From contig MU069511.1 in assembly GCA_002284615.2 (NCBI GenBank), positions 177,074 through 188,851 of the forward strand: a stretch of 11,778 bases of DNA. Direction: 5' to 3'. Positions 1 through 7,566 of this stretch are shown here, piece by piece. The stretch is from Dunaliella salina (Eukaryota; Chlorophyta; Chlorophyceae; Chlamydomonadales; Dunaliellaceae). Under the pieces are notes generated by a model. The model had not been told where the DNA came from, did not search any database, and saw only the letters and a program-made list of their open reading frames with translations. Each line of letters begins with the position of its first letter. Position 1 is the stretch's first letter. The translations under genes were made by a program, and so were the position numbers.

Positions 1-46
<46 letters not shown>
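1..46. repeat. (TG)n dinucleotide satellite at the left edge
   Basis: Twenty-three uninterrupted TG units open the window and stop at base 47. The run may continue to the left. It encodes only an artefactual Cys-Val frame. With the (CA)n run at the right edge it suggests that the window, or the contig it came from, is bounded by satellites. Confidence 0.97.
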
Positions 47-48
<2 letters not shown>

Positions 49-118
49 CATGAACTTTTTTATAGCCTTTCTATTGTATCTATTTATTCAATCATCATGA
101 GAGATGCATGTCGAGCAG

Positions 119-3100
119 GTGTGGTACAGCTCAACCTGGTCAGCCAGGACTTATGTTGCTTTTCAGACGGCAGTGGCAAAAGCCTCGCAGCAAGCTACTC
201 CACCAGTCAAGGATCTGCTCAACCATTGGCAGGGCTGCGGCGAAGTGAACCTCACTGAAGCACGTCAGCTTTGGCTTTCATCAAGGAAGCGTTCCGCAGC
301 TTTGATTGGCAATTTTGCCCGCAAGGTAAGAAGGCAGAGCCTGCACCAGTTAAAAGAAGAAAGCAAAAAACTGTGCTGAAGAAAGTAATGATGCACCCAG
401 CATAGGTGATGGGAGGCACTAACAGAGGTGCCAGCACTATGCAGTCCTGTATGAAAAGCAGCCTGAGGTGGTGAGCGAATGTAGATCGGGATGGGCGGCA
501 TGCCAAAGCACCCAGAGCCTCAGCCTACTTTTGGATCTTGCTTTGTTTGGAGCACTTGACAATGCGTATGCAGTGTCTAACAGAATGAGGGCTTCCTCTT
601 TCCACAGTGAAATGTCACCAACAAGACTAAAGTCATGTCTCTTTCTTCTAGCAATTTTTCCCTTTTCTGATCTGCTGCAAACGTCCCATGTTCCTGCTCC
701 TGTGCATCTGCATGCCCAATTGAGTGACAATTGTGTTTGCCCTCATTGGCTCTGTTTCTGACTCCCACCTAGGTTTGCTGTGTCTAGTGTGGTTTTTGGG
801 GCCTTTTGGTGAGGACCCTGCCAGTTGAGGGATGTTCCCTAAACATATGCGGTCTCCTTCCAGCGTAAACTTTTCTTTTTTTCCTCTGTATTTACGCTGC
901 AGGCTGACCGCATTGCTTTTGCCAGGTATTTTGTCAGTGGCGAGTTGCTTCAAGGTGCATCAGGCAACCTCACAATGTTTGCAGTCCCATCCGAGTATGG
1001 AGCCAAGGATGCCGATGAGAACTTCTTGCAGGTACTCTATATTTTGCGTGCATGGATTCATTTGGCAGGTTCTTGCCCGGTTTTCTTGTACGTGGTTTGA
1101 TCAAGGGGTTTGAGAAACATCTTCACATTCCATTGTGTCTGAGGAAGGGGTTTGCCAACTTACTAGACTCAAACGGTCGTGTATTAAACACTTGGGCTGA
1201 TATCATCAACTGTGCTAACTTAGGTATGGAAGTTATGCACGAGCGTAATGCCCACAACTTCCCATTAGACTTACTCCATAGTTTGCTCATTCTCACCCTA
1301 TCACTCTCGTAGACAATACCCTTTGAGGAAGTCTTTGCGCGTGTTTTGGAAAGCAACAATTGCCTTGACATCATTGCTGCTGGAGTGGAGGTATTGCGCA
1401 CACGCATCGCATGTTTGGCTGATGGAGTCAAGAATAAGAGGGTCAACCTGGAGGTGTGTGCCTCTCTGGTAGTGTTTTATTCAAGGGTGCTTGATATTCA
1501 TCTGCTTTTGATTTGTTGCCTGCAGCACTTGAACCCAGCTCTCAAGCTGAAATCAACTGAGGATTCACCCCACAGATTTGTTTGCCTCGTGATATGACGT
1601 GGCCAATAGTGCACACATTGAGGCATTCATTCTCCCCTGCACACTACCCGCTCCCAGGTCAACTACGGGGCTGTAGATCCTGCCAGCCCAGCTTTGCTTG
1701 CCCACATTGCATCCCAGCGGCCAACAAGCATGAGCTGGAGCAACGTTTGTGACTATTACCGTCCTGCTGAGTTCCATGCCATGGCCCGCGCCTGCTCACA
1801 CGATGGCACACACACTGCCCACATGATGAATTATGTGAAATGTGTGAAGGGTGCATGCCACATGGACTTCTTGGTCAGCACACCCCTTGCATCACTTGTG
1901 AGTACTTGTTTTGACGCGTGTTTAAGGATTGTTTCTGGAAGGGAAATGCTGTGATTTGCATCACTCGTGAGTACTTGTTTTGACGCGTGTTTAAGGATTG
2001 CTTCTGGAAGGGAAATGCTGTGATTTGCATCACTCGTGAGTACTTGTTTTGACGCGTGTTTAAGGATTGCTTCTGGAAGGGAAAACAGCTGTGATTTGAG
2101 CTCGCCAGCTGTTCAACAATGACTGGTTCACAGCCTTGGATGGTGCTGCAATTACAAACAGAGCAATGCTTCACGTATCTTTGCCTTTTTGCCAATGCTT
2201 GCTAAATCGGGGCATCTGGCAAGGAAATGAAATTTTGCACCTTTTCCTCTTGGTCTGTGGTGGAGCCTTGTCATTCAGGCAGGTGACCTTCCCTTAATGC
2301 ACGTGGCCAGACTTGAACTGCGAAGTAAACATTTCTTTCTTAATGAAAAGGCTAGGCCAGATGCTCATTACCCTCAAAAAAGGTGTTGAAGACTCAGACT
2401 GCATCTGTACACTGCCTGCACTGCAGCTTCTGGAAGCTGCGTATGATGAAAGCCTAATAAATATTGACGAGTAATACGAGCAGGCTGGCTACAAGCAGCT
2501 CCTGCTCAGTGCTCCAGTGGATAATGCTCGCAATCTGGTAATCACGGTATTGCTATGCCTATCTCCTGAGACGATATGGGTGTACGTCTTGTCGAATTGC
2601 CTGCACCTGTTGAATCAAAAATGCTCCTGCCAGGCCTCAATCTTAGGCTGCACAACGCAAGCTGAAGTTGGGCTAGACTGGGACAGCATTTTGACAAGGT
2701 TCCTGTTGAGGTATAGCTGACATTTGTTAGTATTGGCAGTGTGCAGAGTCAATTGGTTATCAGTTGGTTGCTTACATTTGTGGAGTGCTCTTGTTCATTC
2801 TCTCTTTTTAAGTCTCTCTATGTAACATCTATAAAACACAACAATTCCAGTAGACTTTCTCCAACAATTCATTTGCAGGTGGACATTGTGCTCTTTGCCA
2901 AGTATTACAAGGTGAGCTCACCCCTCACTTCACATGAACTCCCCTACCAAAAAGGAGTTGCTGACTAATAGCACCTGCACAGAAAAGCATTATCCATTGC
3001 GAATCCCCCACCAATGAAGATTCCGACTTGCCATTCCCTTCAACTTCTGGCTACAGGAATGGCTGAATGCCTTCTTCACTGAGCATGGTGGTTTGTGGTG

Positions 3101-3414
3101 GCGCAGCAGCCCCACTCCTTTCCTGCCTGCTCGTCCCAGACAAGCAAAGGTGTTGGAGGCTCCAGGTGTGTCTTTCAGCTCCAATGACTTCCCTCCCTCT
3201 GCTCAGACCCAGGGTTCAACTTAGCGTCCTCTGCTCACATTTTCATAGGAGATTAGGTCGTTCCCAATATTTGTGGCATTTGAGAATTTTTATGGGCTCG
3301 TGAAAAATCTGTACTCTTTGCCTCGCAGGCAAGTACAACCCCATCAAGCGTACTTGCGCAACCATGCGTGTAGCATTCACACATGCTGACAAGCTCCCAG
3401 AGGCAGTGCAGTAA
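119..3414 (+). CDS. Multi-exon protein, 5'-partial, with DUF4470-like start
   Basis: I do not recognise a named gene. Candidate exons are 119-325, 903-1031, about 1106-1231, 1313-1453, 1526-1588, 1658-1897, 2109-2174, 2279-about 2370, 2475-2546, 2634-2710, 2879-2911, 3057-3165 and 3329-3414 (TAA stop). Many junctions have clean GT/AG sites in matching phase, for example 1453/1526, 1588/1658, 1897/2109, 2174/2279, 2911/3057 and 3165/3329. The first exon reads [15 protein letters not shown] and then LLNHWQG, which resembles the late part of DUF4470, a domain known from DNAAF3 and from algal and fungal MYND-finger proteins. The exon around 1340 has an [16 protein letters not shown] segment that could match the TSN-x-DHVG region of that domain. 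A later block ([20 protein letters not shown], then [15 protein letters not shown]) looks conserved but I cannot name it. Oddities: a TAA at 2472-2474 sits in an otherwise open frame, there is an apparent frame change near 2365, and the joins 1031/1106, 1231/1313 and 2710/2879 are not clean. It may be a decaying copy, carry sequence errors, or have introns I placed wrongly. The 5' exons lie left of the window. Confidence 0.5.
1889..2097 (+). repeat. 69-bp unit repeated three times inside an intron
   Basis: Copies are 1889-1957, 1958-2026 and 2027-2097; the last has a small insertion that makes it 71 bp. The first two differ at only two positions (T/C after GCATCACT, and T/C in GGATTGYTTC). 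Each unit begins with the last codons of the preceding exon (GCATCACTY) followed by GTGAGTAC, so the exon end and 5' splice site are present three times. The array fills almost the whole 1898-2108 intron. A minus-strand frame through it is open only because the unit length is a multiple of three. Confidence 0.95.
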
Positions 3415-3603
3415 ATCTGAGCAAGCCTTGATATGGATTTTGCAAATTTTGCCCCCGTGTATCCTGTTCCTGGTCGTGTGTTGGCCTGGCATTTTTTCAC
3501 ATGCTGCATCTCATAACAGGCGCTCTTTATGAATATGCTGCAGTGAAAAATGCTACATACAGATTCCAAAGAAGAATTTTTGTGTTGTCAGGACTGATGA
3601 TGA

Positions 3604-3828
3604 AAGGGCAAGATTCAATATGAGAAGCATCCTCCCCTGGCTTGTAGATTCCTCAAGTGTGCATGGGAGAAATCAGGGATAGATATCCTCAAATACGAAC
3701 GGCTCCTTTCCTTTTCTAAGGAGTTTTCTCTGGTAGTTGCTTATGTGCCGGATCATGTAATTTTTGTCTGTGATGACCTCCTGGCTACGGCTTGCCTCAA
3801 TGCAAGAGGAGGGCCCTTGTTGAGATGA
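3604..3828 (+). other. Unassigned 74-codon open frame
   Basis: This frame lies between TGA at 3601 and TGA at 3826 and has no ATG start, so it could only be an exon or a relic. It reads like protein: CAWEKSGIDILKYERLL, then KEFSLVVAYVPDHVIFVCDD. I do not recognise the family. It lies about 190 bp past the stop of the upstream gene and could be a further exon of it if the 3412 stop is wrong, part of a mobile-element relic, or chance. The 5' neighbour is on the same strand and retroelement debris follows about 800 bp later. Confidence 0.2.
3756..3760 (+). promoter_or_regulatory. Candidate poly(A) signal TGTAA
   Basis: This is the first TGTAA I found downstream of the 3414 stop on the plus strand. 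TGTAA is the usual poly(A) signal in chlorophyte algae. The implied 3' untranslated region of about 340 nt is ordinary for these algae. It overlaps the unassigned open frame at 3604-3828, so only one of the two readings may be right. Confidence 0.2.
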
Positions 3829-4023
3829 CTCCATTTGAGGCTAAGGGATGGGTCTCAAGTTTGCTGGACAGCAGTGTCGAGGGTGTCCTAGGTGGAGGCC
3901 AACTTGCTGGAGTAGACTGCTGTGCTTTTTTTTTCTCTTAGTCAGGAAATTGGGACTCACTCTCAGTTTCAGCACTGATTTTGAAGTCTTTACTTAATGC
4001 ATGCTGGCTGTGCCCCGCGCAGA

Positions 4024-4054
4024 TTTTCTTTCTTTCTTTCTTTCTTTCTTTCTT
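4024..4054. repeat. (TTTC)n tetranucleotide run
   Basis: About seven and a half perfect TTTC units, pyrimidine-rich on the plus strand. It looks like a simple satellite with no coding content. Confidence 0.95.
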
Positions 4055-4502
4055 ACTATTTGTCCAGCCCAGGCAAGCTACGCCAGAAATGAGGGAGTCC
4101 TTGCCCCGAGGAAAATTGAGTATGCAGAGTAGCTTATTGTGATACATTGAACACTTCTGCATCAAAGAAAGTGGGGATGAGGTGTTGCAGGTGAGCCAGG
4201 GGCATATTGGCCACTCCCCGCGAAATGGGTGCCATGATGCATGTTCTGACCCGAATGTGCCCCAATTTTTGAATCCCAGGTAGTTTTTGTGTCAAACCTG
4301 ACCCATCGGAGTGAAAGAAACGGGGGTGTGAAGTTTGGCACCAAAGCATGAGCGCGCCAGGCAAAAGTGGTGCAAAACTGGAATTCAGGCAAGCACTGTG
4401 TTTGGCCAAAGCCTGAGTATGGGGACTTGTTCAGCATGCTTCCCAGGCATGCCTGCCAAGTTTGGGGGCGCGGGTGTGCAGGGAGTGGGTCCTGGCAAGC
4501 AG

Positions 4503-4542
4503 TGACAGCTGGGTGTTTGACTGAAATATTCCCCAGTTGTCA
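4503..4542. repeat. Imperfect inverted repeat, 11-bp arms
   Basis: TGACAGCTGGG at 4503-4513 faces CCCAGTTGTCA at 4532-4542. The arms match at 10 of 11 positions, and the odd one would be a G-U pair in RNA. The loop is 18 nt. It lies about 120 bp before the first recognisable retroelement coding sequence, so it could be a structured part of that element or chance. Confidence 0.5.
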
Positions 4543-4661
4543 GCCTACCTGAGCGTATGCTCACTTGATTCCCGCATGCTGTCGTGTTTAGCATGCTCAG
4601 GTCCAAAAGCGAGACGCTGAAAAGCGTGCTGAAAGCGGATCAGAACATTCATTCTCGTGAG

Positions 4662-5373
4662 CCTTCTTGCTGGACTGCTCAATTTTAGTTGCCTTTCAAG
4701 GATTGCGGCGCTGTGATTCCTTTGTTGAAGCTGTGCGGCAGGGTACACCTATTTCTATTCAAGAGTTCACTGCTGACCTAACTTAGGTTAGCTTGAAGGC
4801 ACAGGTTGCGGGCAGTGTGGAGAGATGTTGAGGGAGTAAACCCTTGGGAGACTTACAGTAAATTGGCAACCTATCAAACTTTGTTTGCAGTGCCTTTTGA
4901 CCACAATGTGCGTGCCCCAGCCCGCTTACCGAGACACATGCATTTGGATATGTCTCAACATGTTGTAAGGAATGTTAGCCGTTTCAGACTTAGGGCACAC
5001 AGGTTGAAGGTAGAGACAGCGGCTTGGGATTCTCNAANCTCTCTCGTGTGTGATTGCTGCTCTAGTGCTGAGATTCAGGATGAAGTCCATGCCCTTTTGA
5101 CGTGCAGAAACGCAGCTGTTTGTGATTTGAGGAGAAAGTATGCTTACCTGTTCAACTGTTTCTCAGGTGTTTTTTCAATGGAACAACCTTACTTACAGCA
5201 AATTAGTGTCCAGGGCGTGCAGGATTTCCTCTTGCAACACAACAACAAGCTTTATTTGTTTATTTCTGAGCTTATGGATATTATGTTGGCTGGCGAGGAC
5301 CAGTCACAGGCCGATCAGTCGAACAATCTGGCTGAAGTTCCCCAAATGTAAACCTAAATCTAAATCTAAATCT
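4662..5373 (+). mobile_element. Non-LTR retrotransposon 3' end, degraded, with tail
   Basis: This is the C-terminal part of a LINE-type polyprotein followed by its 3' tail. A first frame (4662-4783, then TAG) reads FQGLRRCDSFVEAVRQGTP. A second frame, offset by a frameshift near 4790, runs 4797-5351 and begins RAVWRDVEGVNPWETYSKL. It contains RNVSRFRLRAHRLKVE and a zinc-finger-like C-x2-C-x9-H-x4-C (about 5049-5105: CDCC, then HALLTC). That arrangement is typical of the region after the reverse transcriptase in many algal non-LTR elements. The catalytic RT domain is not visible. After the stop at 5349-5351 comes a tail of CTAAAT-type repeats to 5373. Two N bases (5035, 5038) fall in the frame. 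The frameshift and missing 5' part mean this copy is dead. The clade is not determinable here. Confidence 0.75.
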
Positions 5374-5577
5374 GGTGTTTTTTCAATGGAACAACCTTAT
5401 TTACAGCAAGGTAGTGTCCAGGCTGTGCATGATTTCCTCTTGCAACACAACAACAAGCTTTACTTGTGTATTTCTGAGCTTATGGATATTATGTTGGCTG
5501 GCGAGGACCAGTCACAGGCTGATCAGTTGAACAATCTGGCTGAAGGTCATCTGATTTAAATCTGAAATCTGAAATCT
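5374..5577 (+). mobile_element. Second, 5'-truncated copy of the same retroelement
   Basis: From 5374 the sequence repeats 5166 onward at an offset of 208 bp with few substitutions. It keeps an open frame (GVFSMEQPYLQQ, then HDFLLQHNNKLYL, ISELMDIMLAGEDQSQAD) to a TAA at 5557-5559. The two copies diverge at their extreme 3' ends: this one reads AEGHLI and stops, the first AEVPQM and stops. Its tail is GAAATCT-type instead of CTAAAT-type. It starts exactly where the tail of the first copy ends. 5' truncation is normal for target-primed reverse transcription; a local tandem duplication is the alternative. Confidence 0.85.
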
Positions 5578-6985
5578 CCCCACATCAATTATGGAATGGG
5601 AGACGCATTGGCTCAAAGAGCAGTGAGTCTCCCTCACCAGGGGATGAGAGGGGAATTAATGTGGATCTGGTGGTTTTCTGGCAGTGCAACTCCAGGGCGC
5701 TTATGATGGGTACTTTTCTTTTCAATGGCACGTCTGTTAAAAGTAAAATTTGTGTTGGTTCCAGGGATTTTGCTTAGGTAGTGGTTGAGAGCACAGCAAA
5801 ACACGTACTCTGAACATATGAGCTTTCTGATCCAACAATATCTGCCTCGCATTTCTTCAATCACCACAACAGACATGATTTGTTATCAATTTTCCAATCC
5901 AAACCTCTTTGAGCTTTTATTTTTAGGCCAAGATTGGTTACAAACCTCAGTGTTTCCGCTCAGCTGCCCTTGTAGGCGGATATAGCAATGTAGCATTACA
6001 ACCATTAATAAATGGTTGAGAATCATGATGATGATGATCATGACTGCAAGTTTCTGACTTCCTTTCTTCTTCCAGGAGCCAACCTATTGAAACACTTGCT
6101 TGATCCTTCTCCACGAGGAGATGTGCCATGTATGCCTGCTGTCTTTTTTGCCAAGTTGTGTCGGGACATTGCAATGTCCTTTTGATGAACGTGTGCAAAT
6201 AAACAAGCAAAACCACCAAACATGAGTTGGGATCCTTTAATCATATCCTCAACGTAATGTAACTTTCCTCAATGCGCATGGTCTTGCTTTGGTCAACTAT
6301 CTCAAGAGATCTTGGGAAAAGAAGCTGGTCATAAAGGGAAAGCTTCGCGGGGAAAGGGGAAGGTAAGATACATCGCCATATTTACCTACAAGGGTACCTG
6401 ACAAAAAATGCTCAGCTCGGAAACTGAAAACTGAAAAAATATAGAATATTAATAACAGTCTACGCGGACACTAACCAGCATGCACTAAGGAAAGACTCAA
6501 CAGGAAGAAAAATTAATAACAAATCATGTTTGTTGCGGTCTGGCTTTTAGTGAAATACCAAAAGTTGTGGATATGTGAATGATGAGAACATTTGATGAAC
6601 AGTGTTATGCTTTGAAAGCATTTATTTCAAACATGCTCATGCAAAGCTCCGTGTTCACAGGTAAGTTCAGCATTGTTTTCCACAGGGAACACCAGAGGCA
6701 CCATTCACCTCAACCTTCGTTCTACACCTCATGCGCTGTTCAAGGAATGGAGCACCACTCCCTTCGCCACAAGGGCTTGAACTCAAAACTGCACGCCTGG
6801 ACAAGGTCGACAACAGCAACATCTCCCAAAACTATTCCATAAGGCTGAGGGTGAATGCATGCGCACAGAAAACGTTAAATACACGCAATGAATATCTAAT
6901 TGGAGTCTGGAGGATCCGACAATTATTTACACATCTGAAGAGCGGCAAACGCAAGTGATGACATGTTGGTATTCCAGCTCAGTAG
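5578..6985. other. Gene-poor stretch with possible exon scrap near 6690
   Basis: I find no convincing gene. An open plus-strand frame after a CCACAG at about 6684-6689 reads GTPEAPFTSTFVLHLMRC and continues with LELKTARLDKVDNSNIS to a stop at 6956-6958. It is protein-like but unrecognised and has no clear donor. A short ATG-triplet run lies near 6025-6041. The left copy of the dispersed repeat (about 5793-6000) is the only strong structure. Confidence 0.4.
5793..6000 (+). repeat. Dispersed direct repeat, copy A
   Basis: It matches about 7143-7361 in the same orientation. Similarity is patchy at the left (GCAGCAAAACA-like, ACCACAACAGACAT, GTTATCAA, TTGGTTACA-like) and very high at the right. 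A perfect 30-bp match covers 5948-5977 here and 7310-7339 there, followed by GATATAGC and ATGTA in both. The short frame GQDWLQTSVFPLSCPCR here is matched by GQVWLQAPVFPLSCPCR in copy B, each soon ending in a stop. It is probably an old mobile-element fragment; the family is unknown. Confidence 0.8.
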
Positions 6986-7142
6986 CAACAACCTACAGAC
7001 GTTCAAGTAAAGGCCATCATTCAACTCGGCCACAATGCCATTAGGTCATTCCTATTGGTGAGTGAAAGCCAAGCATTGCTTGACATCCTAGAAATCTTGG
7101 AGCTGTGCATGAGCATGTTCGGATTGAATGCTAATGAAACAT
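6986..7142 (+). pseudogene. Possible reverse-transcriptase scrap
   Basis: An open frame begins after the TAG at 6983. Its middle reads LLVSESQALLDILEILELC, followed by MSMFGLNANET. This resembles the stretch after the YADD motif of non-LTR reverse transcriptases (S-x-QGLQ-x-LLD-x-L-x-x-C-x-x-x-GL-x-VN-x-x-KT). The catalytic ADD is not present and the frame runs on into repeat copy B, where it stops at 7211. It fits the retroelement debris nearby, but the match is short and could be chance. Confidence 0.3.
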
Positions 7143-7361
7143 ACGCAGCAAAACATTGTTTATCAAATGTGAAAACTTCTGTTTCAGCAACACCTGTCTC
7201 ACATTTTCACTAAGCACCAGACCACAACAGACATTCACTGTTATCAAATTTCCAGGCCAAGTTTTGTGAGTTTAGCCCTTTTTTCTTGGCCAGGTCTGGT
7301 TACAGGCCCCAGTGTTTCCGCTCAGCTGCCCTTGTAGGCAGATATAGCGATGTAACCTTAC
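7143..7361 (+). repeat. Dispersed direct repeat, copy B
   Basis: This is the partner of about 5793-6000, offset by 1358 bp at the left part and 1362 bp at the core, so a few net bases differ. The core at 7310-7339 is identical to 5948-5977, whereas the flanking arms show many substitutions. It lies just past the 3' end of the minus-strand BTB gene and may overlap its 3' untranslated region. Confidence 0.8.
7300..7304 (-). promoter_or_regulatory. Candidate poly(A) signal for the BTB-BACK-MATH gene
   Basis: TTACA on the plus strand reads TGTAA on the minus strand, about 265 nt past the TGA at 7569-7567. Motif and distance suit a chlorophyte 3' end. It lies inside repeat copy B, which would mean that an old mobile sequence supplies the signal. 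Confidence 0.3.
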
Positions 7362-7566
7362 CACACCTATTGGTGACTACCATGTAGCGGCAATATCACC
7401 CTGCACACAACTGCAACTAATCCAGATGAAGCCTTGAAGCCAACTCCAGCGACCTTATTCTATCCTCATCCAGAAAGCCATTGGGTTGCAGAGCAGGGGC
7501 TTAAGAAAAGTCTATGCAAGCCAGAGGCTGCGTGCATTAAGGGAAGGTCCACTAAGAGCAGTGGCT

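Larger units (their letters stand above)
3829..4661. other. Gene-poor stretch
   Basis: No frame here shows domain signals or clean exon borders on either strand. It contains a (TTTC)n run, a perfect 12-bp palindrome CAGGCATGCCTG at 4444-4455, and an imperfect hairpin at 4503-4542. The right part may belong to the retroelement that becomes recognisable from 4662. Confidence 0.5.

Noticed and set aside
1875..2195. Minus-strand protein with three identical 23-residue repeats
   Set aside because: It is the shadow of the 69-bp intronic array, open only because 69 is divisible by three.
2472..4786. Reassigned TAA/TAG codons (Gln), as in some ulvophyte algae, to explain the stops at 2472 and 4784
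   Set aside because: The BTB-BACK-MATH exon (435 codons, many Gln) and the 181-codon retroelement frame contain no TAA or TAG, so the standard code fits better; the stops are more likely mutations, errors or intronic.
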